DNA of 64,000 nucleotides from Promerops cafer (taxonomy: Eukaryota > Chordata > Aves > Passeriformes > Nectariniidae): assembly GCA_013398275.1 (NCBI GenBank), contig VZSE01008348.1, positions 124,001-188,000 of the forward strand. The letters are read 5' to 3'. The first letter of the stretch is position 1. Every line of letters begins with the position of its first letter. A model generated the notes under the pieces. The model was not told where the DNA came from. It made no database searches and saw only the letters and a program-made list of their open reading frames with translations. Positions 49,401 to 59,866 of this stretch are shown piece after piece. Made by a program: the position numbers and the translations under genes.

Positions 49401-52400
49401 CTTATTGGATGCCCCAGCACCCATCCAGATGCTATCACAGACAGGGCACCAACAGCTGGATTCACTCAGCCCTTATCTCCAGCAAGAGCTGCATCCTTCC
49501 CTGAGGAGCAGCCAATTTTCACGGCACCTGTAGAATAATTCACCCTGAGATGTCCATCCCACCATCAGACTGGAATGAAACAGGGTCACAGGGGTTTGGG
49601 GAGAATGGGCAGGTGGGACCAATAGACAGCCAGATGGGCAGCCTCATCAGCCTCGTTTCTTTAGCAAACCAAGCTAAAAATAATAACAGCAAGAGACAAA
49701 TATTTGAGGAGCTGAGAATAAGGCACAAAGGTCAATGTTGCATGTGAATCACAGGGCCTAAAAGGATGCCTAGGCTATCTCAGGCAACTGCATTATGTTA
49801 CTCCTTTCACACACCTTCCTCAAGGATGGTCTGCTCTTTCATTCCACCTACTCAATGGAAAGTTTGAGTTACCTTTTATTCATCTGGTCACTGAACACAT
49901 CCTCCTAACTGCCAGCTGAATTTGTCTTACTTTCTTGGATAATTTCATTGAAACAAGAACTTAGACTGCACCTAATGAATTTTAAGCTAAAAGGAAAATC
50001 ATGAAGTCAGGAAAAATAATGTCAGCTATAGAAGAGCCAAGACAAGTGTTTGGAAAAGACAGACTGCAAGAGGCCTGTTGGTTTGCATATATCTGAATGA
50101 TGTTTCTCTGTGTTCGTGTAACACCTCTCAGACAATGTGTTCAGGAAACCAAAGCTGGACTACCACCCACATTTCTGAAGCCCAGTCTCACAAACATTGG
50201 TTTGAGGTTTTCACCCTTTCATTTTCCCTGGTACTGATGCTATTTCTAGAGTTCACAAACCCTTTGCTCTACAACGAGATACTGTTCTGGATGGTGCTGG
50301 GATTGGAAAAAGAAAAAAGACTATTTTACTGTTCAAAAGCCCTTGATTGTTGCAACATGTCTTAAATGAAAAGTGAGGCTGAGGGTGAAATAGCAGTGAA
50401 AAGACAACCAGAAAATATTTTTTATATGCTAGGAAGTACTACCTTGTTCAATGACTTTTTTTATCAGCCTCCACTTGATTTCTTGAGTGGCAGTTTTTCG
50501 TACAACAGCCACCACCTCACCTGAAATCCACAGCAGCAACAGGGCTGATGTGTTAGTGCAGTGTAGGAGTTCTGACATTGCTGCCCGGAGGAGACAGCCC
50601 CAGGATGGGACTGCAGGCTGTCAGAAAATAGCTACTACTGCATGTCAGATGCATGCTGTGTAGTGAATGCTCAAGTTTCACCAACCTGTATTTATTTGGG
50701 TGTGGATCAAGTAAGGCACCTTTGGTCCACCTACACAGCTGGACCTTGCTTTTCCTCTTACATTTCACAGCAGTTTGTTTCGTAGCAGCCTGTGGAGGAA
50801 AGGGTCAGGTTGAAGGAGCTTCTCTAGCAAGTGATGCAAGAAACCAAATATAGTCTGTGCTGTGAAAAGCTCACCGGGCACACATCAGGCACAGCAGATA
50901 GGTGAAATACTGTGAAAAGGAAAATGGCAAAGAGACAGCACAGGAGCAGGAGCAGAGGGACTAATTTTTTCTAATTGCAGTATTTGGATAAGGAAAAATA
51001 GAAAAGTCCAGAGTAGTCTTCACATCCTAAGGCTGGGGGACTTGGGGTGGATTATTTAAAAAGAAAAGGTATGAACAAAGGATTCCTGACTTGGTGTTTA
51101 GGTATGGTAAGTAGGTGCTGTGTTAGTGAGGACCCTTTCAGGGTGGAGCAGTCACCTGAGGATCCTGAAAAGGATGTGTCATAAAGGAGAAGGCCTGAAG
51201 AGTCCTCTTGAGCCCATGACCACACCAGCAAAAGTCTGGACCTGCTACAGTGGATAAATGTCAGTGGATACAAATCCAGACTTGCCCACAGCTTGAGGTC
51301 TTCATACAAATTCTCTTCTAGTTAATAAAATGCTGAGAACTAAAGCAGCAGTCCCTCCCCAAACCACGATGACTGCTTCTGATCAGGAAGTGCACTCTAA
51401 GTGCTTCCCAGAAACCAGCAGTTCCCATTAGAAACAAAAGACCCAGTCCTTTGTTTCAATGTCCCAGCAGCATAAGCACAGGGAGCAGTGGCAACAGTAG
51501 CAGCAAGCAGTGGGGTGGAGGGAGCAGCTGAGCACAGATCCCGGGGGGAAAACCATGACCTTTCACAGACTGACTTTTGTTCGCATGACAGGGTGGAGGA
51601 GAAGGGGAAGGGCTGCAGTGACGTGCCAGATAATTATCACCTGGGTGTGAAGGGCTCTCAGAGAGGCCAACAAGATGCTTTGCCAGCAAGGGCACATCAG
51701 TGTCTGGGTTTGTCCACGTTTTGTAGCCCGTTGGTGTCATCGGCCCCTGCATCTGTAAATGCCTGGCTGACTGGCCACATGCAGGGAAAAGCTGCCCAAA
51801 TCAGGGCATGTTGTGTCTGCTGGCAGCACACAACATGCCAAGCAGGACTGAACACACTCCCGGGACTCCTTGCTTGCTGACGAGGCGTGAGGTGGTCACC
51901 CACAGCTCTCCTGGGAGACAGGCAGTGCTTTTGTGGTGGAATAGGTCCAAATGCATTTAGAGGGCTACCTTAGGAGGAGAGGAACTGCAGCTTACAATTG
52001 CACTTATGCCTAACAAGAAGGGAGTGAATGGACCAACCATGCTCAGGAAAGGTGCAAGGAGAGGTCCTCTGTAAGCACCAGCAGTATCCACTGCCACCAT
52101 CCACACCTGCAGCACCATCCCCACTGGCGTCCCACAGGTCTGACACGTGAGCAGATGGGCTAGCACAAACCTGCACATCCATCACTTTGTCACAGACTCC
52201 TATGTCTGAGGAACCCAGAAACTCTGCATCTGGGATCTTCCTCTGTCTAAGGCATTGTCCACCTGAAGGATGAGAATGTGACTGACCTACACTGTACAGG
52301 CAAGAGGAGAAGACAGTCTTCATATTAATGAGAATCTCTTCTTCTGTGAACAGAAAAATGAGAATACCCCCTGAAAGTCTTTCTTTGGTCAAAAGGTTGT

Positions 52401-53559
52401 GATTCCAATAAATAATTGGCCACTGTGAATTCCTACGTTGTTTTTTGGTTGTTGTATTTTTTTTTTTTTTTAATAAGAAATGCAGCCAATTCACATAAAT
52501 GTAAATTGGATTTACAGAGGTTCAAGAGAAAGTTTTTTAGTTATTATTCCTGCATATTTTTGTGTCTCGTTGTGAGGACATCTTCTGCTTCAGCAGAAGC
52601 TATCACAGGATGTGAAGCTGGAGATACAGCAGCTTAGTGCTTTGTCAGTTCTACAACTCTAGTTAACCTTGAGTGAGGACACTATTGCTGAAATATAATA
52701 AGTTACTGGGCAACATGATCTCCTGTTTCTCAGGTGATCAAACAAATTATTCATCTTTCTAGACTGAACCTAAACTGACATCAACCTTTTCATTTAAAGC
52801 AAATGAAGGATCTCAGACTACCTAACATGAATTGTGGTTTTTTTGGTTGGTATTTTCCCCCCTTAATTAAATGACAGTGGGTTTTATATTTTAAACATTC
52901 CCACACACTGTTGAATGAATGCAAATTTTTTCTGTGATTATTCATGCATTGCAACAGCAGGCTGAAACAGCAGTGTTAATTCCCCTGTGATTCCTCCAGA
53001 ATGTATAGGGTGCATACAGAGAGTTACAGTAGCTCCTGGAGACCTGCCACAGAGGGCTTTATTGTGCCAAGCCATGCACAGAATAATAGGAAATGGCAGA
53101 GTGTACTCCAGCATTTCCACTCTAAAGCAGAAGCTTAATGTGATGAAGAGGCTGGGAGCAACAAGAGGTTGCCCTCCTTTCCCCACTGCACAGCACTGCA
53201 CAACATGTGCATTTGACAGAGCAAAGCCTGGGCCACTGCACAGCCCCTTTCCTGGCTATGTCCATCCCTGCTTAGCCGTGGGATAAGGCAGGGTGGAGGC
53301 AGAAGGAAAACGGAGGTTATGTATGAAGAGGTGCACTGTGCCACGGCTGGGGTGGCTGGGGCACATGGGCTGGTCACGCTGTGAGGCACAGCTGCCCATA
53401 GGGTGTCATGAGCAGGGTGTCCCCAGTGCCCTGGCCATCGAGTGGGTTTGCAGAAGCAGTGAGGCTGCGAGGACAGTGCAGGTCCTGCCACCACTGGTCC
53501 TGGTCTCTGCTACTGCGCAGCACGGCTGGAGACCTGCATGGTGGGACACCCCTGGCTAC
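43433..53559. other. Large unassigned non-coding stretch (about 10 kb)
   Basis: No exon, RNA gene or nameable repeat. GC-richer patches around 47500-47830, 51480-51900 and 53290-53540 produce open frames on both strands with no known motif. A T15 run lies at 52457-52471. AT-rich patches at 44430-44640 and 47040-47180 carry homeodomain-type words and are weak regulatory candidates. Confidence 0.4.
52457..52471. repeat. T15 homopolymer
   Basis: Fifteen consecutive T residues in an AT-rich context. Confidence 0.95.
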
Positions 53560-54270
53560 ACCAACACTGGCACCTGATCAGGATGGGGCGTTGAATGTCC
53601 TCAGATGCAGATGACCTTTTCCCCAGTGTCATGCAAAGAGATGTATGTGGCTGGGCCATCCCACAACACATGCAAGGCTGTCCCTCTCCAGAGTGCCCTA
53701 AGGAGCCTTGACTCCCTGTGATCCTTCCTTTGGTATGTTCCACTACCAGCAGGACTCCCCGCACTGGAGCAGTTTGTGAAGAGCTGCAGGCTGTGGGAAG
53801 TCCTTACACTGGAAAAGTTTGTGGAGGACTGTCTCCTGTGGGAGGGACTCCCCACTGCAGCAGGGGGAGAGTGTGAAGTGTCCTCCCCTGAGAAGGAACA
53901 GCAGAGACAACGTATAATGACTGATCACAGTCCTCATTCCCCATTCCCCTTCAGCTCTGAGGTGAAGGAAGTAGAGAAAATTGGCAGTGAAGCTGAACCC
54001 AGGAAGAAGGAAGGGGTGAGGGGAAGTAGTTTTAAGATTTGGTTTTGTTTCTCATTACCCTACTACGATTGGATTTGCAATAAATTAAATTAATTTCCCC
54101 AAGCTGAATTTGTTTTGCTCATGATGCTAATTGTTCAATGACCTCTCCTTGTCCTTATCTTGACCATGAGCCTTTCATCATATTTTTTATCCCCTGCCCA
54201 GCTGAGAAGGGAAGTGATGGTGCAAGTTTGGTGAACACCTGTCATCCAGCCAGCATCAACCCACTTCAAG
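53560..54270 (+). mobile_element. LTR-like fragment of an avian endogenous retrovirus
   Basis: I recognise this as belonging to a high-copy avian LTR family. Marks include 'ctggagcagtttgtgaag', 'gaggactgtctcctgtggga', 'aagatttggttttgtttctc', 'ttaatttccccaagctgaat' and the 3' 'ccagccagcatcaaccca'. An AATAAA lies at about 54080, as expected in the R region, giving + orientation. A 45-bp unit is tandemly duplicated at 53764-53853. A frame stays open from 53722 to 54093 (about 123 codons), but no gag, pol or env motif is seen, and no paired second LTR is found, so this is probably a solo or broken LTR. The left boundary and exact family (ERVL-like or other) are uncertain, as no clean TG...CA ends or target-site duplication were identified. 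Confidence 0.7.
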
Positions 54271-55232
54271 GGATTAGGGAATCTCTGAGCAGGAGATTTT
54301 ATCTGCAATATCATTCTTAATAGCCACAGTCAGAGGTAATTTGTTCAGTGTGTCATGAATATCTATATGGTTTCCACCTTCACAATTTGTGCAGCAACCA
54401 GTTCCATCATTTTACAGGTAGTCTGTGAAAAAAGTACTTTCTTTTTGTACAAAACTTGATGGCTGGAGTCCCTCTAGTTCTTACAATGTGAGAAACAGTA
54501 AATGACCTTTACTTCTTTCACCCTTCTCTATGGCATCCCAAGTTCAATGGGCCCCAGTGGGACATAGAGAACTCTATAGAACCTCAGCTGTCTGTAACCC
54601 AAGAGACTCCTGATCCACTTTGCTTCTTTTAGTCAGGAAAGCACTTTATACTTGTATCCTTCTCTCGAAATTTTCTAGCTCTGAGATGGGGGAAAACCAC
54701 TGCATCCTGCATTCACAAATGGACTACTCATTACTTAGTAACATAACAGTCTTTGACCTATTCATGATTCATTTCCTAACAATAACCTTACAAAACCTTT
54801 AAACCTTTTTGCAATAGCACTATCTTACCTCTTAGCTAACAGTTTCAAACTACATTGTCTAATATTATACCTCAGTCCACAGGAAACGTGACCTGACTTT
54901 TCAGAGCTTCCCACAATTCCCACTGAAGTTGTTCTACTCAAATTTCCCCTGAAGTGCAATCAGGTAAAGATATATGCATTCCTCTATGGAATTAACCTAC
55001 ATCTTTCTAGTGAGCAAACAACCATCTGTCTCTAGCTGAAATATGCACACTGCAGAACATGCCTGACTAAGCCCTGGTGTTGCCTATGCCTCCCCTGTGA
55101 CAATCCTGAGCACTGGAGATCAGCACACAAGATGAAACACTATTTTACCCCACAGAAACAGGTTTCAACACATGTTAGCCAGACTTTAAAAGGAGTCAAA
55201 TCCATTAGAAATTATTAATTAAATTTTAAAAA
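54271..55232. other. Unassigned non-coding stretch
   Basis: No gene or nameable repeat seen. Moderately AT-rich. Confidence 0.4.
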
Positions 55233-55283
<51 letters not shown>

Positions 55284-55307
55284 ATCTATCTATCTATCTC
55301 TCTATCA
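55233..55307. repeat. (ATCT)n tetranucleotide microsatellite
   Basis: About 18 ATCT units, with one interruption (ATCATCT) and a final TCTCTC imperfection. Likely length-polymorphic. Confidence 0.97.
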
Positions 55308-55612
55308 GGAAAAGGAATAGCACCTAAGCAAATGCATCATGAGTTGGAATTAGGCTTAGTTGTAGTGCTAGCCCTGGTGACTACCATGTGACTTAATCTG
55401 GTACACTGCAGAGCCAGACTGAGCTTGCTGTGTCCACATCCATGCCCATATTTCCCTGTGTGTTTTGCTAGGCAATCAGAAGAGAAAAATCCATGTTTTT
55501 CTGTGCTTCAGCATCTCAAAACTTCTGGTTCTTCCTCATTCAACTGCAGGAAAATACTGTTGCATATTGTTGAATAGAGGAGGGAGTCATGGGGAGGCAC
55601 TGGGAAAATGCA

Positions 55613-56075
55613 CACCATGTCGAGCAGAGCACCGCACCAATTTTGACCTCTCCACATATTTCTTATCTGGGCCACCCATGGTGCAGGGGCCTCAGCCTCA
55701 GCAGAAAGCTGCCATTAGGGTTAAGGATTAGGGTCTGGATTTGGAGAACCACCATGCCTACCATCTCCACAGACCAGGGCTGAAAATGGCATGTCAAGGA
55801 GAGCATGTCACTGCAGCAACATTGCTCCGTCCACAACCTCCTGATCTTGATGACTCATGGCACCAGGGACTTCAGTCTCAATCCCAAGCCTCAATTAGGG
55901 TTAAGGTAACAGTCCAGAGATCTACAAAAGTGATACCTACAGGGACACATGGAGAAGGCATGCTAAGGGGAGCACAACACTGCACCAACATCAGTCTGTC
56001 CACGTTTCTTATCTGGGCAACCCATGGTACATGGGACCTCAGTCTCAGCCACAAGTGGAGGCTGTCAGTGGTTTC
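55613..56075. repeat. ~170-bp tandem repeat, about 2.5 copies, with TTAGGG motifs
   Basis: Three unit starts align: 55613 (ccatgtcgagcagagc), 55788 (gcatgtcaaggagagc) and 55957 (gcatgctaaggggagc), giving periods of 175 and 169. Each unit continues with a 'gcaccaac...gtccac' segment and a 'cccatggtgcaggggcctca'-type segment. Units 1 and 2 then carry ATTAGGGTTAAGG. Unit 3 diverges after its CTCAGTCTCAGCC. Copies differ by many substitutions, so the array is old. The 158-codon frame at 55741-56217 runs through it and is explained by the repeat; it is not a gene. Confidence 0.8.
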
Positions 56076-56674
56076 TGGTGAAATATTTCAGTCTCTCAGC
56101 ATTGGAAATCTGGGACCTTCCCAGTCTGATGTCAATGTTGTAGCCCTGAGAAGGGCTATCAGGGACTTCAGAGGAAGAAGCACAAAATTGAATCAGACCA
56201 TTGTGGAAATACTCTAACAGAAATGGTTTTTTCCTTCTGTTCATTCAGAGTACAAACATGCCTTGTACTTAGGATCTGCAGCCTTTCCAGACCTTACAGA
56301 GGTTTTACTTATTTTGTAATATTTGCTCATCAAACTGGGTATTTCTATTGTCCAGAAAAACATCCAGTTTTCTTTTGATTCATATGAAACTCCTGGCCAG
56401 AATATTTTATTAAAGTTCCTGGAATAATTCAGCACAAATTTGGAAATTTACTCTGGGATTGAATTTTGTACCTCACACAAACATTCACAAAAAAACTATG
56501 TAAAATGATGTCTGGTTGTTACACAGCACTTCTCCATAGACCTCAAAACTATTTGCAAAATGGGTCTACATCATTTCACTTTTCTTTATAACTGAAATGA
56601 CTCATTTTTATCTAACAAATCAGGAAATTAATTATGTCAAACTTCTGGTCTCGCTCCAGGGATCTACCAAATAG
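56076..56674. other. Unassigned non-coding stretch
   Basis: No feature recognised between the tandem repeat and the next CR1 fragment. Confidence 0.4.
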
Positions 56675-56862
56675 TCACAGAATCACAGAATCACTAGGTT
56701 GGAAGAGACCTCCAAGATCATCAAGTCCAACCCAACCCTAACACCTCAACTAAACCATGTCACCGAGTGCCACATCCAATCTCTTCTTAAACATATCCAG
56801 AGATGGTGAATCCACCACCTCCCCAGGCAGACCATTCCAATACTTAATCACCCTACACAGTC
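56675..56862 (-). mobile_element. CR1 LINE fragment, 3' end, antisense
   Basis: Begins CACAGAATCACAGAATCAC, then 'taggttggaagagacctcca' and 'agatcatcaagtccaaccc', the reverse complement of a CR1 3' end. It continues to 'gaatccaccacctccccagg' and 'cagaccattccaatacttaa'. Only the last ~190 bases of the element remain. Confidence 0.95.
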
Positions 56863-56999
56863 TTACATAACGTAGATGAAATTATAGACAGTGTGGCCAT
56901 ATGTAGATCTCTTGACACATGTGCATCTCCTGGGCATCTTTGTACTGCACAGCCACACGATGTACCTGCACTGGCCCACGCCATGTCACTGCTGGGCAC

Positions 57000-57290
57000 T
57001 CTTGAGCAGTGTGGGTCCTTAGGGCAAAGACCAAGCAAACACTGGGCTGTGGTAGCAAAAGAATGGCCCACAGGTCAAGGGGAGAGGCCATTGCCCTTTA
57101 CTCAGCACTTGTGGGACCACATCTGGACCAAATTCTGTGTCTGAGTTTGGGCTCTCCCATACTGAAAGGCCTGGGCATAGTAGAGCAATCCCACTGGAGA
57201 GCCACCAAGCTGGCCAGGTGACCAGTCCATGGCATATGAGGGGAGGCTGAGAGAGTTGGGCTTGTTAATCTTGTAAAAGACTCGAATTTT
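57000..57290 (+). mobile_element. CR1 LINE internal fragment, sense
   Basis: The sense ORF2 C-terminal region is recognised from 'cttgtgggaccacatctgga', 'ggagagccaccaagctggcc', 'gaggggaggctgagagagtt' and 'gggcttgttaatcttgtaaa'. It has no 3' UTR or terminal repeat and is broken at both ends. Its 5' side faces the 5'-truncated side of the antisense copy at 56675-56862. Confidence 0.85.
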
Positions 57291-59472
57291 TCCTATATTT
57301 CCATGATTGTGGGTTTTGAAGACCCTAGAAACTGTACCAGTTTAACAGTGGGTAATAAATCCCCAGATAGGCTCTGTTTACCAGTTACCAAATATTTGAG
57401 AAGACTTCGGGGTGAAAATCACAGCATGTATGTTAAGATAGTTATCAAGAGCTTTGAAGTCAACTCTAATGTGAATTTTGCAATTTTTCCAGCTCTTCCC
57501 TGTTAAAGATAATAAGTTCCATGCTGAACTGAGGAGCATTCAAAATACTTACTAATCTATGCAAGGTGTCTGATGCCATATTTAGTACATCATTTAAAAG
57601 GAAGCTTGAGCCCAATCTCTCTTTTATATAATCCATTATACTAAATCCCAAAAGGTGGAATAAGGCTACTAGAATCAGCTGATACTAAGTGAAAATATGA
57701 GTAATGCTTGAATGTTTCAGAAATTTTTTTTTCTCCATAGTTAGCAGTGTATGAGTCACTCAGGCTCCCTAGCTACTGCACTGCATGAATGACTCAAAAC
57801 TCCATCGACAACAGAGGCACAAGCAGTTCTCTCTTTGTGCCAGATTTTCTCCTTTCAAATCACCCTTGCTGTATCTCACCCACTTAAAAAAAAAAAAAAA
57901 AAAAAGGAGAATCTCTTTCCCTATTACTTCCTTCTGCCATCCCCATGCAAGGCCAGATAAAGCATTGTGCACAAGGATGGTCAGCCCTTGTGATTGAAAA
58001 AGCATGGGCTATGATGTGTTAAAGTGAACTCAGTTAACCTTTTTTAAGAAGTGAAAATGTACATAAACTTGTTGATTTGCTGAGCTCCTCTGAAGTTCTT
58101 GGAAGAGCAAGGACATTACACTTTTAATCATGTTGGACCCAAATGTCCTCTATGGAATTTTCCTGTATAAGAGAGCTCAGTCTGGGGTCTTGGAAATTGT
58201 AATCAATCATTTCTTTGAGAGAAAGTTTTAAATTCAGTTCATTGTGGACTTTAAAACATCTCAACCCCAGAGACCTGTACAGTTTTACAAACTAGTAATC
58301 CCCCTTTAGTTTAAATGGGATAAATTGCTGCTGAGAGAACCCATTTTAATTTGTACTAGGTATCTCCATCAGAACAACACACACAACCCCATTTTTACTG
58401 ATGTCTGGCTACATGCCTGAACCTAAGTTCCCTCTGCAGAGCTCTGAGAAGCTTTTCAGGGTCACAGACAAATCTGTTCTTGGTGTCATATTCCCACTTT
58501 CTCATTATTTGATGCATCACATGAGTCATTTTCCAGGGACTGAAAGGTGGAGAGGGAAAAATCATGCTGGACTATATATTAGTTGTCACTTGAAAAAATA
58601 TGCTGCATAATCTGGTTATTGCCTAACCCCATTACCTCACCCCTAGGCTGATCACCTGCTTCTTATTCTCTCATCACATCTGTGTTGCAATGACCATGGG
58701 GTATTTTGGACAGTGATCATTTCCTCTTCTCAAAACCCGTCCTCCATAAGATCAGTCTGACCTTTTGGTCACACAGTGGGAAGAAGTGTACATACCCATT
58801 TGTCAGAGCAGATCTCAGTAAGACAAGCCACTGGTTTCAGTTCTGCAGTCTGTTTCCTATTTATAAGAAAGTTACCAAGTTCAGAAGGAATGACTGTGAA
58901 TTGTTTTCCTAAGCCATGTTTCCCATTACACATTTATAATTCAGCTTTTTCAGAAGTTGTTGGAGTTTAATTCTCTTTGATTCTTCAGCCTTCTGGATAC
59001 AACATCTTTATACAGACAAAAGCAACAGCTGTCCAAGAGTCATGAGCTCCTGATGCTGTTAACACAGTCTTTTTGCTAGGATTTCTGTTTCAGAGCTAAC
59101 CATTTCCCTGGTGGCTGCCTTAACCATCTGAATCCAACAAAATGATCCAAGAGTGGGGTATTCTGCTAAGTAGGCAAAAGCCTTCACTGCCAGACAAACT
59201 TAGTTTGGATGAATCCTTTCAGCTCATCCTGAGTTTCTTCTCTTGTCACCATGAAACACAGAATTCTTCTGGGTCAGTCATTCATTCTCTTACCTTGGGG
59301 TTTCTGAAGCAGTTTTTGATCACAAGTCTCAAATTATGGTCACAGACCACCAGCTTTGTCCTCTCTTTTGGCTAACACAGTCTCCTTCTGTCGGTGTTTA
59401 GACACCTAATTCAGAAATCTAAGTTATGCTTTAATCATCTGAGAATGTAGATATCCAGAAGAACATGGATAT
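57291..59472. other. Unassigned non-coding stretch
   Basis: No gene or transposon recognised apart from the A20 tract at 57886-57905. Confidence 0.4.
57886..57905. repeat. A20 homopolymer
   Basis: Twenty consecutive A residues. No AATAAA precedes it within 40 bases and no retrocopy body is recognised upstream, so it is listed only as a simple repeat. Confidence 0.95.
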
Positions 59473-59866
59473 ATGAGGAACAGGAGATGGAGTTGGGCTT
59501 GTTCAGCCTGAGGAAGAGAGAGGTTGGGGTACTCTCATTGTTGACCACAATGACATTATGGAATGATACGGAGAAGGAAAACTCTACGCAGAGGTGTGGA
59601 GGAATTGGATGAGAGGCAACAGACACAAACTGCAAGACCAGGAATTCCAATCAGATTTTAGGAAACATCTTTTCACTATGAGGACAGCAAAATATTGATA
59701 CAGGTATTGGCATCTCCATTTTTGGAGATATTCAAAACTCATCTGGACACAGCCCTGAACAACTTGATGTAACTGGATGTGCTTTGAGTGAGGGGTTAGA
59801 CAAGGGGACCTCCAGAGGCTCTTTGCAGCCCAGATTTTCCTATAGCTCAATAATTCTGTGAGTTTG
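59473..59866 (+). mobile_element. CR1 LINE fragment, ORF2 end plus 3' UTR, sense, heavily diverged
   Basis: Recognised from 'agttgggcttgttcagcctg', 'gaggcaacagacacaaactg', 'tttttggagatattcaaaac', 'tcatctggacacagccctga' and 'ggacctccagaggctctttg'. It ends in a diverged AATTCTGTGAG. More mutated than the other copies, with several indels. Confidence 0.9.

Noticed and set aside
55711..55735. Interstitial telomere repeat
   Set aside because: TTAGGG occurs only in isolated pairs inside a longer repeat unit, not as a tandem hexamer array.
55741..56217. 158-codon open frame
   Set aside because: It runs through the ~170-bp tandem repeat; the internal similarity of the peptide comes from the DNA repeat, and no motif is known.
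57886..57905. A20 tract as the tail of a processed pseudogene
   Set aside because: No polyadenylation signal or recognisable retrocopy body lies upstream.
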